This document shows, piece by piece, positions 21,685 to 31,472 of a stretch of 64,000 bases of DNA. Positions within the stretch are counted from its first letter, which is position 1, and the number at the start of each line of letters is the position of its first letter. A model generated the notes under the pieces. The model saw only the letters and a program-made list of their open reading frames with translations. It was not told where the DNA came from and ran no database searches. Origin of the DNA: Amblyomma americanum (taxonomy: Eukaryota; Arthropoda; Arachnida; Ixodida; Ixodidae). A program made the translations under genes and the position numbers. The stretch lies in assembly GCF_052857255.1 (NCBI RefSeq), contig NC_135505.1, forward strand, positions 40,819,864 through 40,883,863, written 5' to 3'.

Positions 21685-22504
21685 TCTACGACTCTTTCAC
21701 CAAAACAATCGTTCTCAACGTTCAAATAATTATGTGTTCTTCCTGTAAAAAAACCGCTGAGTGCCATTTCCTCCCTGGCACCTATTCTTTTGCTCAAATT
21801 GTCCAGACCAATCTTTTTACGCACTTTTAAAGCGTGTTTTTTTCCTTTCTGGCTCAATATACTTGGAGCAACGAAATTTTTAGATATTGCATTTTTGCCT
21901 TTTCTTCGCAGAAACGGTTCGACATCACCACAGAAGCACCCTGATTATCCGCAACTAGAAGCTTTAGATTGTTCGTTCGTAGGTACTGAACAATAACTTT
22001 GACGGGGTCACTTAGACTTTCTTTAGTTCCATTTCCTCTCAACAGGCATTCGACGCCCTCGGAAATGCACCTTATTCTCTTGTCTTCGTCGTTGGCTTTA
22101 TAGAGACAACATTTACTATGGACCGTTGCTTCACAGAATTCATCTTGGGCTCCGTGTACAACTTGGGGCAGTAACTTAGAACCCTTTCCACCTCACTGGG
22201 CTTGCATGACGTCTCCTCTTTAGTCGTCTTCCAATCACACAATTGCGAAACACATGTGCCCCACAGGTGCTCTGTCTTGGATGATGCATGTGTTGCAATG
22301 GCATGTGTAGAAGGAGAAGCTGGGAAGAAGAGGGAACGAACCTCTAGAAAAAAAGCCGATTCTTGCGAGCAAAGAAAAACCCGTGCACAGCACGTGGCTC
22401 CTGCGATGTGGTTGATGGATTACAGTTGAGAAGTTAGAATGTAGGACGGAATAAAAGACAGGGCCCATTGCACTATAAATGGTATATATTAAAGCTGAAA
22501 TTAG
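21685..22504. other. Unannotated stretch
   Basis: No element boundary or coding motif was recognised. An AATAAA-type motif at about 22450 is not tied to a gene. Confidence 0.4.
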
Positions 22505-23400
22505 GGCTTGTTGGAAATAACATTACGATTGTGAATGATTCCCAACTAGCCCAAAATTCCTCTTTAATAATGTATCCAAGGGCAGGGCAGGGTGCCGGCC
22601 AAACACTACCAAGAAAGGCGAATGGCTGCCGATGTCATGCTGCGGGGAATTATAAGCAAATGTTACGTAAGGCAACGCATTGCCCCAATGGCGGTGGTCG
22701 GGCAAAACATACTTAGCATGTCAGCCAGGGTCTTGTTTAGCCGCTCCGTAAGCCCGATTATCTGTGAATGGTAGGCTGTAGCTAGCTTATGCTACGTGGC
22801 ACTAAACCGGAGCATGTCGTTAACTACTCGGGACAAAAAGTAGCGGCCGCGGTCCGTCAACAATTGTTGTGAACGCCGTCGTGAATGATCGCATCCTGCA
22901 ACAGGAGGTATGCGACATCGTTTGCTCAACTTGTTGGTAATAGTGATAGTGTATCAGGTCGCATAGTCGGTTTGGAACGTAATACAACGGCTGCAAATGC
23001 GGGACGTCGGGAGACGTACGACAAGGCCTACTCCAACATAATAAAGGAGTTCTAGAGATATATTATTAGGTTGTAGAAAGCCAGCAGGTAACGTGCATGG
23101 TCTCTTCCTGCGTTGACTGAGGTCACAAGAAGCAACGTAACGACAGACGTACAAACCGGGCAAAAAGAATCGCAGTCGGACGCGATCGTATGTGCGGGAC
23201 ACGCCCAGATGACTGGCTGTCGATACGCCGTGTAGTTCTGCAAGGACAGATGAACGGAGGCGCTGGGTAACGACTAGCAGGAGCGGAGGTTGGGCTGGAC
23301 AATGGCTGCGGCGGAATAGGATGCCATCCTGAAGGACAAAGAGTGAAGGATCTGGGCTGGCACAGTTGAGGCGATCAGTGATGGACCGCAAGGAAGGGTA
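22505..23400 (-). pseudogene. Element C integrase remnant
   Basis: Minus-strand Gypsy integrase in several frames. 23391-22954 holds the HHCC finger, ELHGVSTASHLGVSRTYDRV then SCDLSQRRKRPC, with the second Cys of the finger replaced by Ser. LLTDRGRYF (second Asp) lies near 22860 and GLTERLNKTLADML (with Glu) near 22750. Then LPYVTFAYNSPQHDIGSHSP follows at 22690-22630. Stops and shifts are numerous. The segment before 22505 no longer shows an integrase tail or 3' LTR, so the element is truncated there. Part of the same element as RNase H and RT at 23401-24330. Confidence 0.78.
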
Positions 23401-23860
23401 TTGTCGTTGTTGTCCGCTATGTTAAGTAGATTGGAGTTAAATTAAGAGGCACGGGCGAGGTCGGTGTCTCAAGGATCAGGGGACTCAAAAGGATGCCGAG
23501 ACAGGCAGTCGGCGTCGTGAGGCGCTACGCCCAACGGCTGAGGCGGCCGGTGGGTTCCTTCACTCAAAAGAGCCAGCAAAGGGTATTGCGATCGGTCACA
23601 ACGACGAATAGACGGACAAACAGGTAGGGTGCGAACTTAGCTACGGCCCAAACAAGGGCGAGACACTCGCGCTCTGTGATTGTTTAATTTGTTCAGCGGT
23701 CGAAAGGAAGCGGCTGACATATGCAATAATTAGTTTTTGATCCCGGTGGCTTTGGGCGAGCATGGCGCCAATCTCATATCCGCGGGCGTCTTTGCGAACA
23801 TCAGTCGGAGCCGATGGATCGAAATGGGCCAAAGGAGATGGAGAGGTGAGTAAGTCGACT
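23401..23860 (-). pseudogene. Element C RNase H remnant
   Basis: Fragments include GYEIGAMLAQSHRDQKLIIA and a SRFLSTAEQ segment near 23760-23690, the first half of a Gypsy RNase H. A DADCLSRHPF-type ending lies near 23500 on the minus strand. Stops interrupt throughout. It follows the RT thumb at about 23860 without a gap. Confidence 0.65.
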
Positions 23861-24330
23861 AACGAAGAAAAGGCCTCCTCGTGGGCAGGGCCCTATGTAA
23901 AAGGGAAGTCTTTCATTAGGAGGCCGCTGAGGAAACGATCAATGCCAGCAAATGTTTAGATAAAACAACGGAAGTAAGAGTAGAGGCCGACAAAGTTGCG
24001 CACATCCGTAGATAATTGCTGAATAGAAAATTCCTAGAAGTTTTGAAATTTAACAGGATCTGGGCGGACGTCAGAAGCGTCGACAAGGTGTCCGAGAATG
24101 GCGAGTTGGCGGCGACCGAATTGGCATTTCGACGAGTTGATATGAAGCCCGGCTTTGCAAAAGACAGAACGAATGATCGGCTGTCTTTCGATGTGCGTGA
24201 TAAACGGGGGTGAAAATACTACCGCATTGTCGAGGTAACATTGACATATTGACGACTTGCGGAGACCTGCGCTCCGGTGTCGATCACAGTAGTAGCAGAG
24301 TCCCCGTTCATGTCGTCGCTAAGTGAGCAT
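23861..24330 (-). pseudogene. Element C: protease tip joined to RT by deletion
   Basis: On the minus strand a VIDTGAQVSA protease active site lies near 24285. Within about 40 bases it is followed by YLDN, the RT catalytic box with Asn in place of the second Asp, then by AVVFSPPFITHIERQ and FGRRQLAILGHLV of the RT palm and thumb. The rest of the protease and the fingers/palm of RT are missing, so an internal deletion joins the two. There is no frame continuity. The missing Asp would abolish RT even without the deletion. Confidence 0.75.
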
Positions 24331-24339
24331 ATTTCCACT

Positions 24340-24511
24340 GGAAAAGCACACTGCGCGGCTCAGCCGAAAAAGCTCGACTCAACACCACCAACGCCCTTCG
24401 TTGTTGTTGCCTCAAATAGGCAACAACAGCGAAGAGCGTTCTCTTAATCTCGCTTCGTTCTCGCGTTGCATGCACGAGCGGAGTATGTGCTTTACGTCTA
24501 CGGCTGTAACA
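24340..24511 (-). repeat. LTR of element C (5' LTR in minus orientation)
   Basis: Opens with TGTTACAGCCGTAGACG at 24511 on the minus strand, like the LTR at 5194, and shares an AGCTCGACTCAACACCACC block. It lies upstream of the protease remnant, hence the 5' LTR; gag is deleted. It carries a 51-bp hairpin (separate entry). Left edge approximate. Confidence 0.6.
24390..24440. repeat. 51-bp hairpin in the element C LTR
   Basis: Arms 24390-24412 and 24418-24440 are 23 bases each, with one mismatch and one G·T pair, around the loop CAAAT. The inner 10 bp (TTGTTGCCT core) are perfect. Confidence 0.85.
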
Positions 24512-24515
24512 ATAT

Positions 24516-24895
24516 TGTCACGTAGTGGTTACCGTGATCTGGAGAGCAGGCAGAGACCGAAAATGGCGTCTAAGCTAAGCTATTTATTTGGGCTGATTTT
24601 GCCCGCAAAGAACTGAATCACTACGCGGCGGCGTAGCAACAAGGTCGCTCGGCTGTCGTCGAATAGAATGCCCGCCTCTCTCAGACGTGCTCAATTTAAA
24701 CATAATAGCAAACTTTCAAGATAGGGCGTGCAAATTTACCACAACATTCAGGAACCACTTATAATCGCCTCAGCCTGTATGAAGATCAATCAAGAAGAAT
24801 TTTGGCCGCCGTGAAGAGCGCACAAAGAGAAAAAGCCGGGTACTCGCTGCTTTAAAGCAAGCAAAACAAAGTACAAACAATTGCAGCATTACTCT
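24516..24895 (-). repeat. 3' LTR of element D
   Basis: Plus strand starts TGTCACGTAGTGGTTACCG. Aligned by eye with 28055-28435, many substitutions. Starts five bases after the element C LTR. Confidence 0.65.
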
Positions 24896-25039
24896 CCTCT
24901 CAGAAGAGCATCGACTGTGTACTTTAAAAAAATTACAGTGACGACAAAAAATAAAATGGACTGTGCAGAGAAACTACCGAGAGTGAAAACACACCGCCCT
25001 TGTGGGCGCATAACAGGGATTTAGACGGACGACGCAGTC

Positions 25040-25522
25040 AACTTCCGGCCGTACGCGGCATGGCTGGGATGCAATCATTTCCTGCGGGAGGACATCATAT
25101 TCCAGTTCACCTAGCCGACTAAGTATCTTGCACGGGCTGTGATTGCGGCGCACAACATTGCACTGAATCTGCGGTGGCGAATGGGTGTCTCAAACCCAGA
25201 CTCAGTCGCCTGGCTTATATTCCGCCTTGCGTCTTCTTAGGTTCCAGCGTCTGGCGTCGGTCGGCTGCTAGCTTCTAATCCAGAAATGGGCAAGGCCTCG
25301 GGCTTCTACTGCACGATGAATGTAGGCGGCGACGTCGACGTTGTCTTCTTCGGTAACGTTGGGTAGTATGGCGTCTAGCGTACTCGTGGCCTCCTTGCCA
25401 AGGGCGAGCCTAAAAGACATCATCGGGGTGGTCTCCTGCACTGCGGTGTTGTGGGTGAAGACGACGTATGACAGGATGACATCCCAGGTGTTGTGTTCGG
25501 CATCGACATACATGGTGAACAT
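25040..25522 (-). pseudogene. Element D integrase tail
   Basis: 25522-25268 encodes TWDVILSYVVFTHNTAVQET then LALGKEATSTLDAILPN, the segment that follows the Gypsy integrase core. After a stop, frames downstream (25230-25100) carry TPIRHRRFSAMLC and similar pieces of the C-terminal module. The catalytic core is absent: the frame is cut at 25523 by the GT repeat. Non-functional. Confidence 0.75.
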
Positions 25523-25525
25523 GTC

Positions 25526-25526
<1 letters not shown>

Positions 25527-25606
<80 letters not shown>

Positions 25607-25635
25607 GTGCGTGCGTGCGTGCGTGCGTGCGTGTG

Positions 25636-25671
<36 letters not shown>

Positions 25672-25695
25672 TGAGTGCGTGCGTGCGTGCGTGCG
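25527..25695 (+). repeat. Compound microsatellite (GT)n then (GCGT)n
   Basis: About 38 GT dinucleotides followed by about 20 mixed GTGT and GCGT tetranucleotides, interrupted by one GAGT. It interrupts element D's integrase. The long frames over it on both strands are artefacts of the repeat. Confidence 0.97.
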
Positions 25696-26060
25696 CGCTC
25701 CTGCCTTGATGCGCCAGCGCAGTCCGACATCCTGAGGGGAAGATGCTGTGTTACGATTGCGTTGCGCTTTTCTTGTTTTGTGCCTTATCTCAGTCATGTG
25801 GGCCTCACTGGAAGAACTGCGGGCCGGCCTAAATACACGGCCGCAGGCGCCTGTTACGTCACGAGGAGCCGGCACAATCAGCGATGAGCTGAGGGGTTAA
25901 GAAGAGATGCTGGCGGGAATCTGGGGGTTCTTGCCAGGATCTTTTGACCGGGAGAGCTCTGGCGGCTCCACTCTGTTGTTGCTCTGCCTTTGTTCTGTCT
26001 TTACTGTATTATCCATGCTACTCTAACATACATAAAGTTTTTTGTTTTCCAACGAACGCC
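25696..26060. other. Unassigned insert inside element D
   Basis: Replaces the expected RT and integrase core. It has no coding motif. Features such as TAAATACACGGCC, a CT/GT-rich segment and ACATACATAAAG near its right end are LTR-like, but no partner copy was found in the window. Confidence 0.35.
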
Positions 26061-26199
26061 GTCGGGATCATCCTTCGCGCAAATGCCAATCACAAGAACG
26101 GGCCGTAAAGGCAACGAGATGGCTTGACCTTCCTAGGCAACAGCAGCGAGGAAGAAAAAAAAGATTCTCAACTGCCGTACTAAACGGTTTTTACCTTCC

Positions 26200-26420
26200 T
26201 CAGCTGCGTACAGTACCTTACGTTCATCCCCGAATAATCTGCTCCTGTGTCGATTAGAGCGGTTACTGTACGGCCGTCGATAGCCACGTCCATGTCTGAG
26301 CTCTTGCGTTGTAGGTCGTCCTCGTCGTCTGGTCACACCTTTGTCGAGAATGTGAGTCATGAGTAGGGTGTGTGGCCGGTGATATTCGTGGTGGCAGCGT
26401 AATTCTGAAGTCACACAGCG
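26200..26420 (-). pseudogene. Element D protease remnant
   Basis: The minus strand near 26265-26240 reads VTALIDTGAD, the aspartic protease active site, in a frame that is not open for long. The neighbouring open frame (26414-26133) is out of register. It sits between gag and the missing RT, as expected. Confidence 0.65.
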
Positions 26421-27015
26421 TCCTGATCCAGCTCCTGTTTGTATACGGCATCGGCGTAATGTGTGCGGCGTGGCCGCCGCACTGCGTGGTCGCTGTAAGA
26501 TCTTCGTCGTTTCCTCAGCAAAAACCTGACCTCCACTGGTTTCTTTCTTTAGTTTCGTCTATGGGGCTAGGGGACTTACGTCAGACAGACTCGGCGTAGT
26601 TGTGGCCCGATGATGCAAAACGTGTGGTCACGGCAACGGGAAGCGGGAGAGACGACTTTACGACACGTACTCCCTCTTCGGAGGAAGTCGTCGATTTCCC
26701 TTTGCCGCTGTTCGTGTGCGGTGATAGGGCGTCGATGGCGAAGCCCTCAAGACCGATGCGGCTGTACGGGCACGGGCTAAGTATGTTTCCGACATAGCTA
26801 TTATAGTAAAACAATGGTTGGTTGTTGGAAGTCCTCCACTTGTCACATTTCCTATAGCTGTTGCGTCGCTAGTAAGGTGGGTGCGCAGGAGCTAAGGGCC
26901 GCCGTTCTTTGAGAGCTGGTTCGCGTCGAAGAGGGCGGGGGGTCTCTTCGGGGCGGAGGACTGCTTAGTGATGCAGCGTACTTCATGGCTTCAGCTTCTA
27001 TGGTTTATGGTTTAT

Positions 27016-27240
27016 GGGGGTTTAACGTCCCAAAGCGACTCCGGCTATGAGGGACGCTATAGTGAAGGGCTCCGGAAATTTCTACCACCTGGGGTTCTTT
27101 AACGTGCACTCACATCGCACAGTACACGGGCCTCTAGAACTTTGCCTCCATCGAAATTCGACCGCCGTGGCCGGGATCGAACCCGCATCTTTCGGACCAG
27201 CAGCCGAGTGCCGTAATCACTCAGCCACCGCGGCGGCGGC
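27016..27240 (-). repeat. Ruka-type SINE, full length, inserted in element D
   Basis: Reverse complement of the 21363 copy: starts (plus strand) GGGGGTTTAACGTCCCAAAG, then GTGAAGGGCTCCGG, CACCTGGGGTTCTTTAACGT, GGGATCGAACCC (box B) and ends at the head CAGCCACCGCGGCGGC. It interrupts element D between gag and protease. Confidence 0.87.
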
Positions 27241-27990
27241 TTCAGCTTCTGTTGATGTCGGCGGTCGGCGGTCATGGGGAGCCAAGCGCATGCGGTACTT
27301 CCTCATGGATGATGTGCATGAGCGATGCCTCCTGAGTCTGCTGCATCTGCTGTTTTGGGATGACAGCAGTCTGACGAAGTTCTTCCCAAATAATTTCGCG
27401 TATTAGATCTCGAAAGTTATCACAGCTTACAGGGTACCATCTCAGTTGTTGCGCTCAGCACTTGAAGGGGTCGATCGGTATTACTGAGTGGTCCAGGCGT
27501 CTGAGTCTTTTCGATGGTAGAGACATCGACTACGAATTCGGTGACAGTTTTTAGAGGATTCTGGATCAGGCCGGCGAACAGTTCCTCTTTTACGTGACGC
27601 ACCAGTAAGGTAATCTTCAGTCATGTAGGGCTGGCGCGTCTGAAAAAGCGCTCCATTTCTTTCAAATACGCAGTCATGATCTCGTTTGGATGTTCAATTC
27701 CTAAACTGCAACAGAACCTCTGCTCTCTCTTTCCGTACGAAGCTAGTGAGCATTCTCAATTGTTGTTTCTTGAAGGCCGCCCAGGGCGTGAGAGAATATT
27801 CATGGTTTTCAAACGGCGTTCTGACAGGGCCGTCCATTACGAAATAAATGCTGCGAAGCTTGGCGCTGTCATCTTAAGCGTTCAGCGCTGTCACACGGTG
27901 TTAAAATACAGCCAGTCTTCTGTATCTTCGTGTGGGTCTTCATGTATAGTCGATGCCGAAAGAGACTGGCAAAGCGCGACGGGCGTTGAC
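27241..27990 (-). pseudogene. Element D gag remnant
   Basis: 27602-27420 encodes HVKEELFAGLIQNPLKTVTE followed by FVVDVSTIEKT, a capsid C-terminal pattern of Gypsy gags (VKExLFAGLxxNPxxTVxEF). Upstream, frames near 27640-27800 continue with matching helical fragments and several stops. Gag would form the particle. Here it is broken by stops and separated from its nucleocapsid part by a SINE. The family call is by resemblance; no zinc knuckle was seen. Confidence 0.65.
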
Positions 27991-28054
27991 TGCGTTTCAG
28001 CTTTCATTGTGGAGAGCTTAACAAGTTAGCAGGTCAACTCTTTCACGAGATATC

Positions 28055-28435
28055 GTGTAGTGGTGACAGCAGTACGGAGAGCAGGAAGACATCGAAAATG
28101 GCTTTTAAGCAAAACCCTTTATTTCAGCTGAATTGCGGCCGAAAAAAACTGAACGACTCCGCAGCGGCGTAGCAACAAATGTGCTTGGCGGTCGTCGAAC
28201 GGAATTCCCGCCGCTTTCGGCCGTGCTGAATTTAAAGCTCATAGCGAGCTTGCGACAAAGGGCGTGCAAAGTTACCACAGCATTCTGGAACAACGTATAA
28301 AATATCTTTTGCCTGTATAAATCAGTCAAGGTAAATCTGGTCGCGTCTTGAATCACCCGCCACGTATTAAATCCGCGTAGCCGCTGCTTTGAAGAATGCA
28401 AAAAAATGAACAGGTACAAGCATTCGCGGCAAGAT
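28055..28435 (-). repeat. 5' LTR of element D
   Basis: Homologous to 24516-24895 in the same orientation. Preserved blocks include CGGAGAGCAGG, CGAAAATGGC and GGCGTAGCAACAA. Confidence 0.65.
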
Positions 28436-28645
28436 CTAAACCAAGAATTAAGGTACAATCGCGCAAAGCTAACGCTGTGTTGTACAGAAGTTATATGCAA
28501 CACAACATAAAAGCACTTGCATATTTTCAATCGTTAAGCAATAAATGTTCGCCGGCTTCAAGGATACGTACGGGAGGGACTTTCAGACCACAAATGTTTT
28601 ATACTGATATTCTACAGGTTACTAACTTTCATAAACCATAAAACC

Positions 28646-28812
28646 ATGGTGTACCGGTGTGGTGACTCAATCGTTATTGTGCTCGGCTGCTGACCCGAAC
28701 GCGAGTTCAATCCGGGTCACGGCGATCACATTTGGAGGGAGGCAAAATGCTAACGACCCGTGTAGTGCGCGATGCAGGTGCGCGTCAAAAAACGCTAGGA
28801 GGTATAATTTAT
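28646..28812 (+). repeat. Ruka-type SINE fragment (head and part of body)
   Basis: GTGTACCGGTGTGGTGACTCA head, GAGTTCAATCCGGG box-B-like, GTGTAGTGCGCGATGCAGGT body. The 3' part is missing. Strongly diverged. Confidence 0.65.
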
Positions 28813-29926
28813 TAGCAGAACTCCATTGCGCCATACATCAATATTGGGAATAATAAGCAATATTGGGAATAATAATTTTATAAATTTTCCTGTAGTCTGC
28901 GACATTACAGCAGAGCACAAATTATCATTTTTTTAATTGAGATCAAAATTCCTTTCTGTTTGTGTTTTTGATGTTTCCACAGCCATAATTCCTTACCTAT
29001 GAAAAATGGGGCGTTTACTGTTATATTAATTTGTAGATAACCTTTTGTGCAATGCATCATTAAACGTTTGCTGTAATTGCTTATTTGTTCATTTGAACGG
29101 AAACACTGAAATTTAAGGTGAAAACTATCCGTGCATCAATAAATAAATCTCCTACAAAAAAACTTAAAAACAATCGAAGTGAAATTTTTACATTTTACTG
29201 TAGCAATAAAAATTGGCACTTAAATTTCACTTATTACTCGAAGAAATTTTTAGCAATCGGAACCAAAGTAGCAAAAATTCAGTGCACGTTTTAAGGGCTG
29301 TGCCCGTTTAATGCGGCAAACACATCTTTGGGATTATGAGTTTTTACCGTTGTGGGACATCTTTTCTCAAAGGTAAACACCGATTTATTTTTCTTTTTTT
29401 TTATGTACATCACAATGATACATAAAGTATGACGCAAATATCAGATGTTAATAAGAACACTTTGCACGATCTAGTCTTTAATCGCCCCGTTGCAGCATTT
29501 ATGTCTGGTGAGCGTCTATCCGAGTTGAGCACCCTTCACACTCGTCGTGTGCAATTAAACTCTGTGACCAACCGTGAACGACTAGAATTACCATTCTTTG
29601 TTAATCTCAACCGCAACGTTAAGGATTTAGCGCTTCAATAGAATTTTTGTAGAAGTCAAGGCAAAGGTGCTGAAATTTCCATGCCACCATAGCATGTGCA
29701 ATGCAGTAGAACAGCCCAGCATTTCTCATCATTAGATTTATGACGCAGTCTAAGAAATAACGCAGCTCTAACAGTGCGCCATTTTCATTTTAGACATTCA
29801 GGATGTCTGCCTTTACATCAAGTCGCAATTTGTTTATATACTTAATCACTTCTTAGATATCGTTAAAAATTTTCCTGTTTATCTCATTTTTGTCCTGAAC
29901 TTATACAAAAACTCCAATTCACTCAC
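28813..29926. other. AT-rich stretch without recognised genes
   Basis: A 70-codon frame at 29429-29641 has no recognisable motif. A short direct repeat CAATATTGGGAATAATAA occurs twice at about 28840-28875. Confidence 0.4.
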
Positions 29927-30180
29927 AGGGGAGAGAATGAAACACCCAGGGAGGTTTTCTGCATCTCCGTTCCCTGCGTGAGAAAGCGCTGGAATCCGGC
30001 CCTGTAAGGTTCAGTGACGGGGTTGCCTTCTTCGTCGTAGAGGGACTCGAAGAAGAAGAAGTCGCACACTCCGTCCTCAGGAACCAGCTGAGAGCAGTGA
30101 ACTTGCTGCTCACCGTGCCCAGCAGTGGAGCAGCGAGCATAGCGTCTGAGCCTCCCAGTGGAGCAGCACACAGTTCCCCA
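29927..30180 (-). pseudogene. Candidate internal exon of a Cys-containing tick protein, frameshifted
   Basis: On the minus strand a 254-base segment is bounded by an acceptor-like TATTTGCAG before 30180 and a donor-like CCT/GTGAGTG after 29927. The first part reads PLLGTVSSKFTALS in one frame and the second VPEDGVCDFFFFESLYDEEG then FLTQGTEMQKTSLGVSFSP in the next. A single-base shift near 30090 separates them. The pattern (LLxTVS, PEDGxCDFxFFxSLY, KTxLGxSF) resembles an expanded, uncharacterised family I associate with tick genomes, which is memory rather than proof. No function is assigned. It could be a pseudogene exon, a sequencing error in a live exon, or chance. Short GAAGAAGAA runs explain the Phe repeat. 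Confidence 0.45.
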
Positions 30181-31265
30181 CTGCAAATATACACCACAGC
30201 CAAAGCACGCAAGAATAATCAATTGCGTGTAATGGGCTGAAGTCATCGCCACGATTAATCGGCTACCGGGCTGGAGGACCCAAAATAACGTGGATGTCCA
30301 CCAAGAGCAAATGAAGATTACATCAGCGGTGTGGTATGGTGCTCCTTTGCACATCCTCTAAACAAAAAAACATAAATTTTACTATATTATCAGCAACATT
30401 ATCTTGGTTATTACGTATGATAAGTGATGTTTATCAGAAAAGCTGAAAGCCTGAACTTCCAGTACTCTAGACACCACATTTTTTCTTTGCGTGCTTTTCA
30501 GTTTCAGAAATGTGTTCGACATTAATATACACGAACAACCGAGTGGTACTCGCGTATCAACACTAAATAATTTGTAATTCAATTTCTTCTCTCAGATTGT
30601 TTCGGTTTCATCAAAAAATGATTGTTTGGAAATGTAGGTGCCCTTTACGTCCCGTGAGGCGCGGAAAATGGCAATGCAACTCTTGATGCGTCCTGTGTTG
30701 TCTTTCCAGCTCTTGAGTCAGGCGGATTTAAGTCCTACAACGAAATAAATTTGCTTCTCAGCATTTATATTGCAGTATATTGTGCTTCTCTCCAACTAAA
30801 GGTCACCTACACGTCACAGTCACCGTTCGGTCGATGCAAACGCGAGCAAAACGGCAGGAAACTAGAAATACAATAAAAAAATATTTACAGTTGCAGTAAA
30901 TAAACGCACAGTGCTTTATGTATCCTATAGTCTAACCCATAATTCAAAGAACAAAACACGCATGTAAATTTAATTTTGTGCAGTCGTCGACGGTAAAGAC
31001 CGTGCCAATATCTCCGGCTGCATTTCTCTCTTGAAAGAAAAAAAGTCAAGAAGAAAATATATCGAGCAGAGAGGCAGATTTAGACCCTTTAAACGGGGAC
31101 CTTCATTGATAGCACAGGCAAGAATGAAAGGAAGCACGCTCACGACGGGCAACAAACGCAAGCGGTGAGAAGGAGCCTTCACAACGAAGCGTGCCCTGCC
31201 TCTTGAAGCGCACATCCTGTTGGTGTCACTCACCTGTGCCTCTTGTTGCCTGCAATCCGGCATAT
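30181..31265. other. Unannotated stretch upstream of element E
   Basis: If the candidate exon is real, part of this would be its upstream intron. No other exon was recognised. It ends with ATAT (31262-31265), the left target duplication of element E. Confidence 0.4.
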
Positions 31266-31450
31266 TGATACGGGAATAAAAGAAGAGGCGGAGAGCGAGC
31301 GCGAGCGGCGAGCGCGCGGCTCTAGCACGAGGGAGATAGAACGAGAAAGCTTGGCCGCCGCCGGTCGTGCTTCGCCGGCTCTCCTCCGTACTGCTGCTAT
31401 ATTTCTCTGGGCGGGCCCGTGGCCACCCCGTGGCATCCCACACCGTAACA
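31266..31450 (+). repeat. 5' LTR of element E (185 bp)
   Basis: TGATACGGGAATAAAAGAAG to CACCGTAACA. Two differences from the 3' LTR. AATAAAAG close to the start. Confidence 0.95.
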
Positions 31451-31453
31451 TTT

Positions 31454-31471
31454 TGGTGGCAGCGGTGGGAT
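31454..31471 (+). promoter_or_regulatory. Primer-binding site of element E
   Basis: TGGTGGCAGCGGTGGGAT begins three bases after the LTR, with the TGG start expected of a site complementary to a tRNA CCA end. Which tRNA is not clear. The gag ATG follows two bases later. Confidence 0.6.
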
Positions 31472-31472
31472 C

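Larger units (their letters stand above)
24516..28435 (-). mobile_element. Element D: degenerate Gypsy with LTR pair, no RT
   Basis: 24516-24895 and 28055-28435 are homologous in the same direction (shared ACTGAAYSACTMCGCRGCGGCGTAGCAACAA-type blocks, GGGCGTGCAAA, TTACCACARCATTC), clearly diverged, and act as LTRs. Between them on the minus strand are gag, protease and an integrase tail, but no RT or most of RNase H. A Ruka SINE and a long GT tract have inserted. Old and dead. Confidence 0.75.

Noticed and set aside
21275..21748. 157-codon plus frame
   Set aside because: Runs across the element B LTR end and a SINE. Not a gene.
25410..25875. Long His/Thr/Arg and Cys/Val frames on both strands
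   Set aside because: Pure translation of the GT/GCGT microsatellite.
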